Assembly (NCBI GenBank): GCA_025980475.1
Contig: JAICXL010000004.1
Span: forward strand, 20,355-84,354
Direction: 5' to 3'
DNA: 64,000 bases
From: Nocardioidaceae bacterium
Lineage (GTDB): Bacteria > Actinomycetota > Actinomycetes > Propionibacteriales > Nocardioidaceae
Positions within the stretch are counted from its first letter, which is position 1. The number at the start of each line of letters is the position of its first letter. Made by a program: the position numbers and the translations under genes. Of this stretch, positions 23,358-33,732 are shown piece after piece. A model generated the notes under the pieces. The model saw nothing but the letters and a program-made list of their open reading frames with translations. It did no database searches and had not been told where the DNA came from.

Positions 23358-26300
23358 CCGAGGCACCCCGGCCCGAGGAGCTGCTTGAGGTCGGCGAAGA
23401 GGGCCGGCGACGGCGCCACCCGGAGCCTGTCGTCGAGCCGCAGCAGCCGGGTCGAGCCGCGGGCCAGCAGCCGCAGCCGCACCTCGGTGACGCCCGGGTG
23501 GGTGCGCAGGATGTCCTTGAGCTGCTCCACGACGGGGCCGGTGCAGCGGGTGACCGGCATCGACACCTCGATCGGGCCGCCACCGCCCCGGGCCAGGTCG
23601 GGGGCAGTGACCTCCTGTCCGTGCAGCTCGGGCTGCTCCTTGCTGCGGGACAGGCGACCCTTGACGGTGACCACGGTGTCCTCGGTGAGCAGTGTGCTGG
23701 AGAGCTGGTAGGCGCTGGGGAAGAGCAGCACGTCGATGGCGCCCTCCAGGTCCTCCACCGTCACCATCGCCCAGGCGTCGCCGCGCTTGGTCACCTTGCG
23801 CTGCACCGCGGTGACGAGGCCGCACACGGTCACGGTGGCGCCGTCGGCCCGCTCCTCGTCGGCCAGCAGATGGCCGATCGTGCAGTCGGCAGCGCTGGCG
23901 AGCACGTGCTCGAGCCCCTGCAGCGGATGGTCGGAGACGTAGAGGCCGAGCATCTCGCGCTCGTGGGCGAGCAGGGTCTGCTTGTCCCACTCCTCGATGT
24001 CCGGGATGGCGATCGCCACGCCCCAGTCACCGGAGCCGGTGTCGTCGTCGAGACCAGCGAACAGCGAGTCCTGCCCGATAGCCTCGTTGCGCTTGATGTC
24101 GACGTACTGGTCGACGGCGGACTCGTGGATGGCCACCAGCGCGCGGCGCCGGTGGTTGAGCGAGTCGAAGGCGCCGGCCTTGACCAGCGACTCGACGACG
24201 CGCTTGTTGCAGACCTGCGGCGGGACCTTGCCCATGAAGTCGGCGAAGTCGAGGTAGCGACCCTTCTCCCGGCGAGCGGCGACGACCTGCTCGACGACGT
24301 TGGCACCGACGTTGCGCACCGCGGTCAGGCCGAAGCGGATGTCCTGGTCGACCGGGGTGAAGTTGGCCTCGGACTCGTTGACGTCCGGCGGGAGCACCTT
24401 GATCTTCATCCGGCGGCACTCGTTGAGGTAGACCGCCATCTTGTCCTTGTCGTCCTTGACCGAGGTGAGCAGCGCGGCCATGTACTCGCTCGCGTAGTTG
24501 GCCTTGAGGTAGGCGGTCCAGTAGGACACCAGGCCGTAGGCGGCGGAGTGCGCCTTGTTGAAGGCGTAGTCGGAGAACGGGACCAGGATCTCCCACAGGG
24601 TGTTGATCGCGTCCATGGAGAAGCCGCGCTCGAGCATGCCGGCGCTGAACCGCTCGAACTGCTTGTCCAGCTCGGCCTTCTTCTTCTTGCCCATGGCGCG
24701 GCGGAGCAGGTCGGCCTGACCCAGGGTGTAGCCGGCCAGCTTCTGCGCGATCGCCATGACCTGCTCCTGGTAGACGATCAGGCCGTAGGTCTCTCCGAGC
24801 ACGTCCTCGAGCGGTTCGGCCAGCTCCGGGTGGATCGGCTCGACCTTCTCGCGCCCCGTCTTGCGGCGGGCGTACTTGTTGTGCGAGTCCGCGCCCATGG
24901 GGCCGGGCCGGTAGAGCGCACCGACCGCGGAGATGTCCTCGAAGGTGTCCGGCTGCATGCTGCGCAGCAGGGCGCGCATCGGGCCGCCGTCGAGCTGGAA
25001 GACTCCGAGGGTGTCGCCACGCTGGAGCAGGGAGTAGGTCGCCGGATCGTCGAGTGGCAGCTCCTCGAGGACCACCTTCTCGTCACGGTTGTTGGCGATG
25101 TTGATCAGCGCGTCGTCGAGGACGGTCAGGTTGCGCAACCCGAGGAAGTCCATCTTGATCAGGCCGAGCTTCTCGCAGGTCGGGTAGTCGAACTGCGTGA
25201 TCACCGCCCCGTCAGCCGGACGGCGCATGATCGGGATGACGTCGATGAGCGGGGCGCTCGACATGATCACCCCGGCGGCGTGGACGCCCCACTGGCGCTT
25301 GAGGCCCTCGAGGCCGATGGCCGTGTCGACGACGGTCTTCACGTCCGCATCGCTGTCGTAGAGCGTCCGGAACTCGCCACCCTCGCCGTAGCGCGGATGG
25401 TGGTCGTCGAAGAGGTCCTTGAGCGGGACGTCCTTGCCCATGACCGGCGCCGGCATCGCCTTGGTGATCCGGTCGCCCATGGCGAAGGGGTAGCCGAGGA
25501 TGCGCGAGGAGTCCTTGACCGCCTGCTTCGCCTTGATGGTGCCGTAGGTGACGATCATGGAGACCCGGTCGTCGCCGTACTTGTCGCTGACGTAGCGGAT
25601 CACCTCGCCGCGCCGGCGCTCGTCGAAGTCGATGTCGAAGTCGGGCATCGAGACCCGGTCGGGGTTGAGGAACCGCTCGAAGATCAGCCCGTGCCTGAGG
25701 GGGTCCAGGTCGGTGATCCGCATCGCGTAGGCACACATGGATCCCGCGCCCGAGCCCCGGCCGGGGCCGACCCGGATGCCGTGGTCCTTGGCCCAGTTGA
25801 TGAAGTCGGCCACCACGAGGAAGTAACCGGGAAAGCCCATCTGGCTGATCACGCCGATCTCGAACTCGGCCTGCTTGCGCACGTCCTCCGGGATGCCGTC
25901 GGGGTAGCGGTAGCGGAGCCCCTTCTGCACCTCCTTGACGAACCAGCTCTGCTCGGTCTCACCCTCGGGCACCGGGAAGCGCGGCATGTAGTTGGCCGAC
26001 TCGTCGAACTCGACGTGGCACCGCTCGGCGATCAGCAGGGTGTTGTCGCAGGCCTCGCGAAGGGAGTACTTCTCCGCCCAGAGCGCGCGCATCTCCTGCG
26101 GAGACTTGATGTAGTAGCCGTCGCCCTCGAGGCGGAACCGCTTCGGGTCGGCCATGGTGCTGCCGCTGGAGACGCAGAGCAGGTGCTCGTGGGCGCCGGC
26201 GTCCTCCCGGCGGACGTAGTGGGAGTCGTTGGTGGCGATCAACGGGATGGCGAGGTCCCTGCTCAGCCGCAGCAGGCCGTCCCGGACCCGGGCCTCTATG

Positions 26301-26905
26301 GAGAGCCCGTGGTCCATCAGCTCCATGAAGTAGTTGTCGCGGCCGAGGATCTCCTGGAACTCGCCAGCTGCCTCCCGGGCCTTCTCGTAGTCGCCGATGC
26401 GCAGCCAGGTCTGCACCTCGCCCGAGGGACACCCGGTGGTGCCGATCAACCCGTGGGAGTACTCCGCCAGGAGCTCCCGGTCGGCGCGTGGCTGGTAGAA
26501 GAACCCCTCGAGCGAGGCACGCGAGGACAGCCGGAAGAGGTTGTGCATGCCCGCGGTGCTCTCGGCCAGCAGGGTCATGTGGGTGTACGCCCCGGAACCG
26601 GAGACGTCGTCGTCGCCACCGTCGTTCCACCGCACCCGCTTCTTGTCGAACCGGCTGGTGTTGGGCGTGAAGTAGCCCTCGAGGCCGATCAGCGGCTTGA
26701 TGCCCGCCGCCGTGGCCTTGGACCAGAAGTCGTAGGCGCCGAACACGTTGCCGTGGTCGGTCATGGCGATGGCGTCCATCCCGAGCTCGCCCGTGCGCTC
26801 GACGAGGTCTCCCAGCCGGGCCGCCCCGTCGAGCATGGAGTACTCGGTGTGCACGTGCAGGTGCACGAAACCGTCTGTGGACCCTCCAGCCGACCCAGCC
26901 GACAT
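23354..26905 (-). CDS. dnaE1: DNA polymerase III subunit alpha (replicative, DnaE1)
   Basis: 1183 aa; intact PHP motifs HLHVHTEYSMLDGAARL, MTDHGNVFGA, ATNDSHYV; catalytic PDFDIDFDERRR; clamp-binding-like GQDSLFAG; OB-fold C-terminus. Confidence 0.96.
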   Translation of the reverse strand: MSAGSAGGSTDGFVHLHVHTEYSMLDGAARLGDLVERTGELGMDAIAMTDHGNVFGAYDFWSKATAAGIKPLIGLEGYFTPNTSRFDKKRVRWNDGGDDDVSGSGAYTHMTLLAESTAGMHNLFRLSSRASLEGFFYQPRADRELLAEYSHGLIGTTGCPSGEVQTWLRIGDYEKAREAAGEFQEILGRDNYFMELMDHGLSIEARVRDGLLRLSRDLAIPLIATNDSHYVRREDAGAHEHLLCVSSGSTMADPKRFRLEGDGYYIKSPQEMRALWAEKYSLREACDNTLLIAERCHVEFDESANYMPRFPVPEGETEQSWFVKEVQKGLRYRYPDGIPEDVRKQAEFEIGVISQMGFPGYFLVVADFINWAKDHGIRVGPGRGSGAGSMCAYAMRITDLDPLRHGLIFERFLNPDRVSMPDFDIDFDERRRGEVIRYVSDKYGDDRVSMIVTYGTIKAKQAVKDSSRILGYPFAMGDRITKAMPAPVMGKDVPLKDLFDDHHPRYGEGGEFRTLYDSDADVKTVVDTAIGLEGLKRQWGVHAAGVIMSSAPLIDVIPIMRRPADGAVITQFDYPTCEKLGLIKMDFLGLRNLTVLDDALINIANNRDEKVVLEELPLDDPATYSLLQRGDTLGVFQLDGGPMRALLRSMQPDTFEDISAVGALYRPGPMGADSHNKYARRKTGREKVEPIHPELAEPLEDVLGETYGLIVYQEQVMAIAQKLAGYTLGQADLLRRAMGKKKKAELDKQFERFSAGMLERGFSMDAINTLWEILVPFSDYAFNKAHSAAYGLVSYWTAYLKANYASEYMAALLTSVKDDKDKMAVYLNECRRMKIKVLPPDVNESEANFTPVDQDIRFGLTAVRNVGANVVEQVVAARREKGRYLDFADFMGKVPPQVCNKRVVESLVKAGAFDSLNHRRRALVAIHESAVDQYVDIKRNEAIGQDSLFAGLDDDTGSGDWGVAIAIPDIEEWDKQTLLAHEREMLGLYVSDHPLQGLEHVLASAADCTIGHLLADEERADGATVTVCGLVTAVQRKVTKRGDAWAMVTVEDLEGAIDVLLFPSAYQLSSTLLTEDTVVTVKGRLSRSKEQPELHGQEVTAPDLARGGGGPIEVSMPVTRCTGPVVEQLKDILRTHPGVTEVRLRLLARGSTRLLRLDDRLRVAPSPALFADLKQLLGPGCLG

Positions 26906-27013
26906 CTGCCGCGCTCAACCCTTCCCGGGACTCGATCCGACGCATCCTCAACGTGTCGATGACAGCACGGGGCACCGACACCCGCTGCACCGACATTCTC
27001 TGGGGAAGAGGCC

Positions 27014-27775
27014 TCAGCCTACTTCGCCGGGTCGGCCGTCCGCGGAGCCCTCCCGGCGTTTCTCCCAGGCGTCCAGGCTCATCGAGATCACCGCGTCCAT
27101 CACCCGCGCCATCCGGTCCGCACCGAGCCCGGGCGCGTGCCGCGCCATCCGCTCGGCGATCACGCGTTCACGCTCCCGGTCGCGTCCGGCGTGGCCGCCA
27201 CGCTCCTTGTGGTCCTGCACCGCGGCCGTGAGCGCCTGTCGCCGGGCGAGGAGCACGGCGATCTCGTCGTCGACGGCGTCGATCCCGGCGCGGAGGAAGG
27301 CCATCGGCGCCTCGCCTGGCCAGGCCATCCGCAAGTCCGGCGAACGCTCCTCGTTGGCTGAGCCGTCGGTGTGCTCCAGCTCCACGAGGTCGCGACGACG
27401 GTAGAACCGGCGCGCCGGCTCGTTGCTGGCGAAGACCCACAGCGCGAAGCCACGCGGCCGCCGGGCCTTCGCGAGGTCCAGCAGGGCGGAGCCGACCCCG
27501 GTGCCCTGGTGCGCGGGCGCGACGTAGAGCGAGTGCAGCCAGTCATCCTCGAGCACGGCGTAGCCGACGACCGCACCCCCGGACGCGTTCCCGGTGGCCA
27601 CCCACACCTCGTCGTGCGCCAGGGTGCGCTCGACGAAGCCGAGGACCTCCTCCGCGGGGTGGGCGATGGGCGGCATCGCCGGCTCCGCGGCCCGCCTGGC
27701 GGCCACGTGGAGCCCGGCGATCCCCCGGGCATCCTCGTCGGTCGCCGGCCGCAGGACGAGCTCCTCAGTGGCCAT
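27014..27775 (-). CDS. Fusion protein: N-terminal GNAT acetyltransferase + C-terminal AroQ-type chorismate mutase domain
   Basis: [29 protein letters not shown]...[24 protein letters not shown]...(GNAT) then [78 protein letters not shown] (AroQ). Confidence 0.85.
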   Translation of the reverse strand: MATEELVLRPATDEDARGIAGLHVAARRAAEPAMPPIAHPAEEVLGFVERTLAHDEVWVATGNASGGAVVGYAVLEDDWLHSLYVAPAHQGTGVGSALLDLAKARRPRGFALWVFASNEPARRFYRRRDLVELEHTDGSANEERSPDLRMAWPGEAPMAFLRAGIDAVDDEIAVLLARRQALTAAVQDHKERGGHAGRDRERERVIAERMARHAPGLGADRMARVMDAVISMSLDAWEKRREGSADGRPGEVG

Positions 27776-28706
27776 CCCGCACGACCTCCAGTGCGTGCGC
27801 CAGGTCAGCGGGGTAGGGCGACTCGTACTCGACCGCCTCCCCGGTGCGCGGGTGCTCGAAGCCCAGCCGCACTGCGTGCAGCCACTGCCGCTCCAGGCCC
27901 AGCCGCTGGGCCAGCGTCGGGTCGGCGCCATAGGTGAGGTCGCCCACGCACGGGTGCTTCAGTGCCGCCATGTGCACCCGGATCTGGTGGGTCCGCCCGG
28001 TCTCCAGGTGGATCTCCAGCAGACTGGCGAACCGGTGCGCCTCCAGGGTCTCGTAGTGGGTGACGCTGTGCTTGCCGTCGTCGCGCACGGTGAACTTCCA
28101 GTCCGACTTGACGTGTCGGCCGATCGGCGCGTCCACCGTGCCCGCCAGCGGGTCCGGATGGCCCTGCACCAGGGCGTGATAGGTCTTGTCGACCGTCCGC
28201 CGGCGGAAGGCATCCTTGAGGACCGAGTAGGCGTGCTCGCTCTTGGCGATCACCATCACCCCGGAGGTGCCCACGTCGAGCCGTTGAACGATGCCCTGCC
28301 GCTCCGGGGCACCGCTGGTGGCGATCCGGAAGCCCGCTCCGCGCAGGTGGCCGACGACGGTCGGGCCCGTCCAGCCCATCGAGGGGTGTACGGCGACCCC
28401 CACCGGCTTGTCGACCACCACGATGGCCTCGTCGTCGTGGATGATGCCGATGCCGTCGACGACCTCCGGCACGACCTCGAGCGGGTCCGTCGCGGCCGGG
28501 ATCGTCACGTCGAGCGAGGAGCCCGGGACCAGCCGGTCGGACTTGCCGGCCGGAGCCCCGTCGACCAGCACGTGCCCCTCCCGGAGCAGCTCGGCGCCGC
28601 GCGTGCGGGAGATGCCGAAGAGCCTGGCCAGCCCGACGTCGACACGCTCACCGGCGAGGCTCTCGGGCACCGGCAGGCTCCGATGCTCACCACCACCGGC
28701 GGTCAT
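27765..28706 (-). CDS. rluD: Ribosomal large subunit pseudouridine synthase (RluA/RluD family)
   Basis: S4 domain then [26 protein letters not shown]...[30 protein letters not shown]...[27 protein letters not shown]. Confidence 0.95.
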   Translation of the reverse strand: MTAGGGEHRSLPVPESLAGERVDVGLARLFGISRTRGAELLREGHVLVDGAPAGKSDRLVPGSSLDVTIPAATDPLEVVPEVVDGIGIIHDDEAIVVVDKPVGVAVHPSMGWTGPTVVGHLRGAGFRIATSGAPERQGIVQRLDVGTSGVMVIAKSEHAYSVLKDAFRRRTVDKTYHALVQGHPDPLAGTVDAPIGRHVKSDWKFTVRDDGKHSVTHYETLEAHRFASLLEIHLETGRTHQIRVHMAALKHPCVGDLTYGADPTLAQRLGLERQWLHAVRLGFEHPRTGEAVEYESPYPADLAHALEVVRDGH

Positions 28707-29275
28707 CGGTCCCCGTGGTGCCGCGTTCCGTCCAGGCGGACACCGCGCACCACCTGCACCAGGATGAGCACGGCGGCGACGTTGATGCAGATGTCGGCCA
28801 CGTTGAAGATCGGCCAGTGCGGCAGCTGCAGGAAGTCGACCACGTGGCCCTGCAGCGGCCCCGGCTCCCGGAAGAGCCGGTCACCGAGGTTGCCGAGCAC
28901 GCCGGCCAGCAGAAAGCCGAGCGCCGTCGCCCACCAGCTGCTGCGGACCCTTGCGGCCAGCACGCAGACGACCACCGCGGCCACGATGGCGACCACCGTG
29001 ATGACGGTGGTGTAGGAGGTGCCGGTGCTGAAGGCCGCCCCTGCGTTGCGGGCCAGGGTCAGGTGCACCAGGCCACCGGCGAGTGCCACCGCGTGGTCGT
29101 GGAGGTGCTGGACGGCCAGGTGCTTGGTGACCTGGTCCACGGCCAGGCCGGCAGCCGCGAGCCCGGCGACCAGGAGGAGGCAGCGCGAGCGGGGAGCCCG
29201 ACGAGGAGGCTGGGTCCCGGGATCGGTGTCGTCGCGGGTCAGCGACGCTCCTCGCGCTGCTTGCATGTCACGCAC
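28703..29275 (-). CDS. lspA: Lipoprotein signal peptidase (signal peptidase II)
   Basis: [72 protein letters not shown]. Exact start uncertain; overlaps upstream gene. Confidence 0.95.
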   Translation of the reverse strand: MRDMQAARGASLTRDDTDPGTQPPRRAPRSRCLLLVAGLAAAGLAVDQVTKHLAVQHLHDHAVALAGGLVHLTLARNAGAAFSTGTSYTTVITVVAIVAAVVVCVLAARVRSSWWATALGFLLAGVLGNLGDRLFREPGPLQGHVVDFLQLPHWPIFNVADICINVAAVLILVQVVRGVRLDGTRHHGDR

Positions 29276-30093
29276 ATTGTCGCACGCGGGAAAACCATCA
29301 GCCGGTTCTTGCCGATCGGCTCTCCGCAGACCTCGCAGACGCCATAGCTGCCGTCACCGATGCGTTCCAGGGCGTGCTGGGACTGCACCAGCATCTCGCG
29401 CGCGTTGTTGGCGATGGTCAGCTCCTGGTCGCGCTCGAAGGACGCCGAGCCGACGTCGGCCTGGTCGTTGCCGGCGCCGTCCCCAGAGCTGCGCATCAGT
29501 CCGACGAGGTCGTCCTCGGCGATCTGCAGCTCGGCGTTGAGCCGCTTGACGTCCGCCTTGAGCTGCGTGCGGACCTCCGCAAGCTCTGCCTTGGTCCAGG
29601 GTTCCTCGCCGGCCCGCACGACCAACCGGCCGGCCGCCGTCTTCCTGGTCACCGGCTGGACCGAGGCCGCCGCCGTGGTCGCCGAGGCAGCTGTCGCGGT
29701 CGTCGTCTTCGTCGCCGTCGCCTTGCTGCCGCGCTTCGCGGTCGCCTTCGTCGGAGGCGCTGCCTTCGTGACGGAGGACGCGGTCTTGGCCGGGGCCTTC
29801 TTCGCCGCGACCTTCCTGGCCGGGGCCTTCTCGACCGGGGCCTTCTCGACCGGGGCCTTCTTCGCCGCGACCTTCTTGGCGGTGCCCTTCTTCGCTGGGC
29901 CCTTCTTCGCTGCGCCGGTCCGTGTCGGGCTCGCAGCGGTGGCGGGCTTCGCCTGCTTCTTCGCGGGCGCCTTCGGGGTGGTCGCCTTCTTCGCGGTCGC
30001 CTTCTTCCCAGCCGGGGCGGGCTGGCGGGCGACCACCTTGCGGGCGGCTGCTCCAGCTCGGCTGACGAGCGAGCGTCGACTCGAGGATGCCAT
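29239..30093 (-). CDS. TraR/DksA-type zinc-finger protein with long Lys/Ala/Pro-rich histone-H1-like N-terminal region
   Basis: MASSSRRSLVSRAG...KKATAKKATTPKAPAKKQ...AAKKAPVEKAPVEKAPARKVAAKK...LKADVKRLNAELQIAEDDL...[57 protein letters not shown]. Alternative start at 30144. Confidence 0.9.
   Translation of the reverse strand: MASSSRRSLVSRAGAAARKVVARQPAPAGKKATAKKATTPKAPAKKQAKPATAASPTRTGAAKKGPAKKGTAKKVAAKKAPVEKAPVEKAPARKVAAKKAPAKTASSVTKAAPPTKATAKRGSKATATKTTTATAASATTAAASVQPVTRKTAAGRLVVRAGEEPWTKAELAEVRTQLKADVKRLNAELQIAEDDLVGLMRSSGDGAGNDQADVGSASFERDQELTIANNAREMLVQSQHALERIGDGSYGVCEVCGEPIGKNRLMVFPRATMCVTCKQREERR
29814..29872. repeat. Short in-frame tandem repeat within K/A-rich tail
   Basis: Plus strand ggccggggccttctcgaccggggccttctcgaccggggccttcttcg; roughly 18-bp unit encoding (VEKAPA/V)n on the minus strand. 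Confidence 0.8.
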
Positions 30094-30226
30094 GACCTGG
30101 GGCCCCAATCCGGGAGTGGAGGACGTATGACCTGCGCCATACATGGTGGCGCGAGGATAGAGCGAACCCCCACCCGCTTCAACCTGCCGACCCGGCGCGC
30201 CGGATCTTCGCCGGGCCGCGCGGTTC

Positions 30227-33200
30227 TCAGGCCCGGCGCAGCCGCAGGGTCGCCTGCTCGCCCTCCCCCAGGAGGACAGGGTCCCCTCCCGCGTCGTCGA
30301 CGACCTCGACCGAGGTCGCCAGCGTCTCACCGGCGACCAGGTCCTGGTGGCTGCGGACCGCATCGGCAAGGGCGGCCGTGCCGCCGACGACAAGGTGGAT
30401 CCGGTCACTGACGTCGAGACCGGCGTCGCGCCGGGCCTGCTGCACGGCGCGAACCACGTCGCGCGCGAGGCCCTCCGCGGCCAGTTCGGGCGTGACCGCG
30501 GTCTCGAGCACGACGAAGCCACCACCGGCGAGCATCCCGGTGGCTGTCGAGGCGCCCTCCCGGTCACCTGCCACCGTCTCGAGGGTGAACTCTCCCTCGA
30601 GGAGCTCCAGACCGCCCGCTGCGACCGTGCCGTCGTCGCGGACCGACCAGTCACCGCTCTTCGAGCCCCTGATCGCGGTCTGCACGTCGCGCCCCAGTCG
30701 TGGTCCGGCGGCGCGAGCGTTCACGGTCAGCCTCCGGGTCACCCCGAACTGCTCGGCAGCGGGATCGTCGGCGTCGACGAGCACCACCTCGCGCACGTTG
30801 ACCTCCGAGGCGACGATGTCGGTGAGCCGCTCCAGCCGCGCCGACTCCGGCACAACCACGGTGAGTCGCTGCAACGGCAGCCGGGTGCGCAGCTGTCCGG
30901 CCTTCCTCAGGGCGGAGGCCGCCGAGCAGACGTCGCGGACCTGGTCCATCGCCGCCACCAGCGCCTCGTCCGCCGGCAGCGCCTCGACCTCCGGCCAGTC
31001 AGTGAGGTGCACGGACCGGCCACCGGTGATCCCGCGCCAGATCTCCTCGGTGGTCAGGGGCAGCAGCGGCGCCATCACCCGGCAGAGCACCTCCAGGACG
31101 GTCGCCAGGGTGTCGAACGCCTCGCGCGCCACGGCGGGGCTTGCACCGCCGGTGGCCCAGAACCGCTCGCGGGAGCGTCGGACGTACCAGTTGGTCAGCA
31201 CGTCGAGGAACGCCCGGGTCGAGTCGCAGGCGTTCGCCACCTCGTAGTTGTCGAGCTGCTCGGTCATCGCAGCGACGTAGTGCCGCGTCTTCGCCAGGAC
31301 GTAGCGGTCGAGCACGTCGGTGGAGTCGGCCCGGAAGGTGGCGTCGTACCCGCCCTCCATCGCGTTGGCGTAGAGGCTGAAGAAGTACCACGTGTTCCAC
31401 AGCGGGATGATCACCTGGCGCACCCCGTCACGGATGCCCTGCTCGGTCACGATCAGGTTGCCCCCACGCAGGATCGGGCTCTGCATCAGGAACCAGCGCA
31501 TGGCGTCGGCGCCGTCACGGTCGAAGACCTCGCGCACGTCGGGGTAGTTGCGCAGCGACTTGCTCATCTTCTGGCCGTCGGAGCCGAGCACGATGCCATG
31601 GCTGACGCAGGCCGAGAAGGCCGGCCGGTCGAAGAGCCCAGAAGCGAGAACGTGCAGCACGTAGAACCAGCCCCGGGTCTGGCCGATGTACTCGACGATG
31701 AAGTCCGCCGGGAAGTGGTCCTCGAACCAGTCGGCGTTCTCGAAGGGGTAGTGCACCTGCGCGAAGCTCATCGACCCCGAGTCGAACCAGACGTCGAGCA
31801 CGTCCTCGACCCGGCGCATCGTGGACCTCCCCGTCGGGTCATCGGGGTTGGGGCGGGTCAGCCGGTCGATCGCGGGGCGGTGCAGGTCGGTGACGCGCGT
31901 GCCGAAGTCGCGCTCGAGCTCCTCGAAGGAGCCGTAGACGTCGATCCGCGGGTAGGCCGGGTCGTCGGACTTCCACACCGGGATAGGCGAGCCCCAGAAG
32001 CGGTTGCGGGAGATCGACCAGTCGCGGGCGTTGGCCAGCCACTTGCCGAACTGGCCGTGCTGGATGTGCTCGGGGACCCACCGGATCTCCTCGTTCAACG
32101 CGAGCATCCGGTCCTTGAAGGCCGTCACCTGGACGAACCACGAGGAGACGCCCTTGTAGATCAGCGGCTCCCGACAGCGCCAGCAGTGGGGGTAGGAGTG
32201 GGCGTAGCTCTCCCGGCGCAGCAGCACCGTGCCCGGGGACACCGACGCGGCCGGCTCACCCGGCTCGCGGGTCGCGTGCCTCAGGTCGTCGATGATCGAT
32301 GCGTTGGCGTCGAAGACCAGCATCCCGGCGTACTCGTCCACCGGCGAGGTGAACCGACCGTCGGGACCCACCGGCATCACCGACGCAACGCCCTCGCGCT
32401 CGGTGACCACGTGGTCGTCCTCGCCGAAGGCGCCCGCGGTGTGCACCAGGCCGGTGCCGTCGGTGGTGGTGACGAACTCGGCCGGGACGACCCGGAAGGC
32501 GCGGTCGTGCCCGGCGAAGTAGGAGAACGGCGGTGTGTAGGTGCGGCCGACCAGGTCGCTGCCCTTCAATCGCCGGACGATCATGGGATCCTCCCCGAGC
32601 TCGCGGGAGTACGACGACAACCGCGCCTCCGCGATCACGTAGCGCTCGCCGTCCTTGGCGACCACGACGTAGTCGATGTCCTCCCCGACCATGATCAGCA
32701 GGTTCGACGGCAGCGTCCACGGGGTCGTCGTCCAGATCAGCGCCAGCGCGCCGGCGAGCTCGTCGTCGCTGCCGTCGACCGGGTCGAGCCGCATGCCCAC
32801 GGTGACCGCCGGGTCCTGCCGGACCTGGTAGACGTCCTCGTCCATCCGCAGCTCGTGGTTGGACAGCGGCGTCTGGTCGTTCCAGCAGTAGGGCAGCACC
32901 CGGAAGCCCTCGTAGACCAGGCCCTTGTCGTAGAGCTGCTTGAACGCCCACAGGACGCTCTCCATGTACTCGGGGTTGAGCGTCTTGTAGTCGTGGTCGA
33001 AGTCGACCCAGCGGGCCTGTCGGGTCACGTAGTCGCGCCACTCGTCGGTGTACTTCAGCACCGACTCGCGGCACTTGGCGTTGAACGCCTCGATGCCCAG
33101 GTCGAGGATCTCCTCCTTGGTCTTGATGCCGAGCTGCGCCATCGCCTCGAGCTCGGCGGGCAGGCCGTGCGTGTCCCAGCCGAAGCGGCGCTCGACCCGG

Positions 33201-33472
33201 CGGCCGCGCATGGTCTGGTAGCGCGGGATCAGGTCCTTGACGTAGCCGGTGAGCAGGTGGCCGTAGTGCGGCAGCCCGTTGGCGAACGGCGGGCCGTCGT
33301 AGAAGACGAACTCGTTGTCGCCGTTCTTCCCGGCCGGTCGTTGCTCGACGCTGGCCCGGAACGTGTCGTCCTTCGCCCAGTAGTCCAGCACCTGCTCCTC
33401 GAGGCGTGGGAAGCTCGGTGTCGACGGGACGGACGGCTGGTCGGGGTCGGTGGAGACCTTCGGGTAGGTCAC
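30227..33472 (-). CDS. ileS: Isoleucine--tRNA ligase
   Basis: [41 protein letters not shown]...[29 protein letters not shown] in [19 protein letters not shown] start at 33472, SD AGGAGAG. Confidence 0.97.
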   Translation of the reverse strand: MTYPKVSTDPDQPSVPSTPSFPRLEEQVLDYWAKDDTFRASVEQRPAGKNGDNEFVFYDGPPFANGLPHYGHLLTGYVKDLIPRYQTMRGRRVERRFGWDTHGLPAELEAMAQLGIKTKEEILDLGIEAFNAKCRESVLKYTDEWRDYVTRQARWVDFDHDYKTLNPEYMESVLWAFKQLYDKGLVYEGFRVLPYCWNDQTPLSNHELRMDEDVYQVRQDPAVTVGMRLDPVDGSDDELAGALALIWTTTPWTLPSNLLIMVGEDIDYVVVAKDGERYVIAEARLSSYSRELGEDPMIVRRLKGSDLVGRTYTPPFSYFAGHDRAFRVVPAEFVTTTDGTGLVHTAGAFGEDDHVVTEREGVASVMPVGPDGRFTSPVDEYAGMLVFDANASIIDDLRHATREPGEPAASVSPGTVLLRRESYAHSYPHCWRCREPLIYKGVSSWFVQVTAFKDRMLALNEEIRWVPEHIQHGQFGKWLANARDWSISRNRFWGSPIPVWKSDDPAYPRIDVYGSFEELERDFGTRVTDLHRPAIDRLTRPNPDDPTGRSTMRRVEDVLDVWFDSGSMSFAQVHYPFENADWFEDHFPADFIVEYIGQTRGWFYVLHVLASGLFDRPAFSACVSHGIVLGSDGQKMSKSLRNYPDVREVFDRDGADAMRWFLMQSPILRGGNLIVTEQGIRDGVRQVIIPLWNTWYFFSLYANAMEGGYDATFRADSTDVLDRYVLAKTRHYVAAMTEQLDNYEVANACDSTRAFLDVLTNWYVRRSRERFWATGGASPAVAREAFDTLATVLEVLCRVMAPLLPLTTEEIWRGITGGRSVHLTDWPEVEALPADEALVAAMDQVRDVCSAASALRKAGQLRTRLPLQRLTVVVPESARLERLTDIVASEVNVREVVLVDADDPAAEQFGVTRRLTVNARAAGPRLGRDVQTAIRGSKSGDWSVRDDGTVAAGGLELLEGEFTLETVAGDREGASTATGMLAGGGFVVLETAVTPELAAEGLARDVVRAVQQARRDAGLDVSDRIHLVVGGTAALADAVRSHQDLVAGETLATSVEVVDDAGGDPVLLGEGEQATLRLRRA

Positions 33473-33479
33473 GGCGCGG

Positions 33480-33712
33480 GCTCTCCTGCGGGTACGGCGG
33501 ATCACGGTCGTCTGCTTTCCGCGAGGACGACAGGACTGCCGCGGTACCACCCCGCTTGCCGTGCCCGGCCTCTGACTTCCGGACGCGACCGCTCTTCACG
33601 GCTGTGACGGGCCTACCCGTCCGGTTCTACTGGGCGTCGGTGGGTGCCCACCTCGGCTGTTCTTCCGGAGGCTCGCCGCTGATGACGGCTCGAACGCCAA
33701 TGTGCCGAGGAT
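33480..33712 (-). promoter_or_regulatory. T-box riboswitch upstream of ileS
   Basis: Minus strand contains GGGGTGGTACCGCGGC (33538-33556), matching the T-box core GGTGGNACCGCG, and an upstream stem with a candidate Ile specifier ATC (33681-33683) in CGAGCCGTCATCAGCGGCGAGC. Confidence 0.92.
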
Positions 33713-33732
33713 ACCCCTGCCGGAGCCGGCGC

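Noticed and set aside
23498-26962. 1154-aa plus-strand ORF opposite dnaE1
   Set aside because: Shadow ORF in the antisense frame of a well-conserved gene; no recognisable motifs.
27594-29015. 473-aa plus-strand ORF opposite rluD and lspA
   Set aside because: Antisense frame of two clearly conserved genes.
29640-30060. Repetitive gtcttcgccgcgaccttc-like tract considered as CRISPR or satellite
   Set aside because: Irregular degenerate repeats explained by Lys/Ala codons of the TraR/DksA-like protein tail; no spacer-repeat organisation.
30347-33607. 1086-aa plus-strand ORF opposite ileS
   Set aside because: Shadow ORF; no recognisable motifs and it runs antisense through the T-box.
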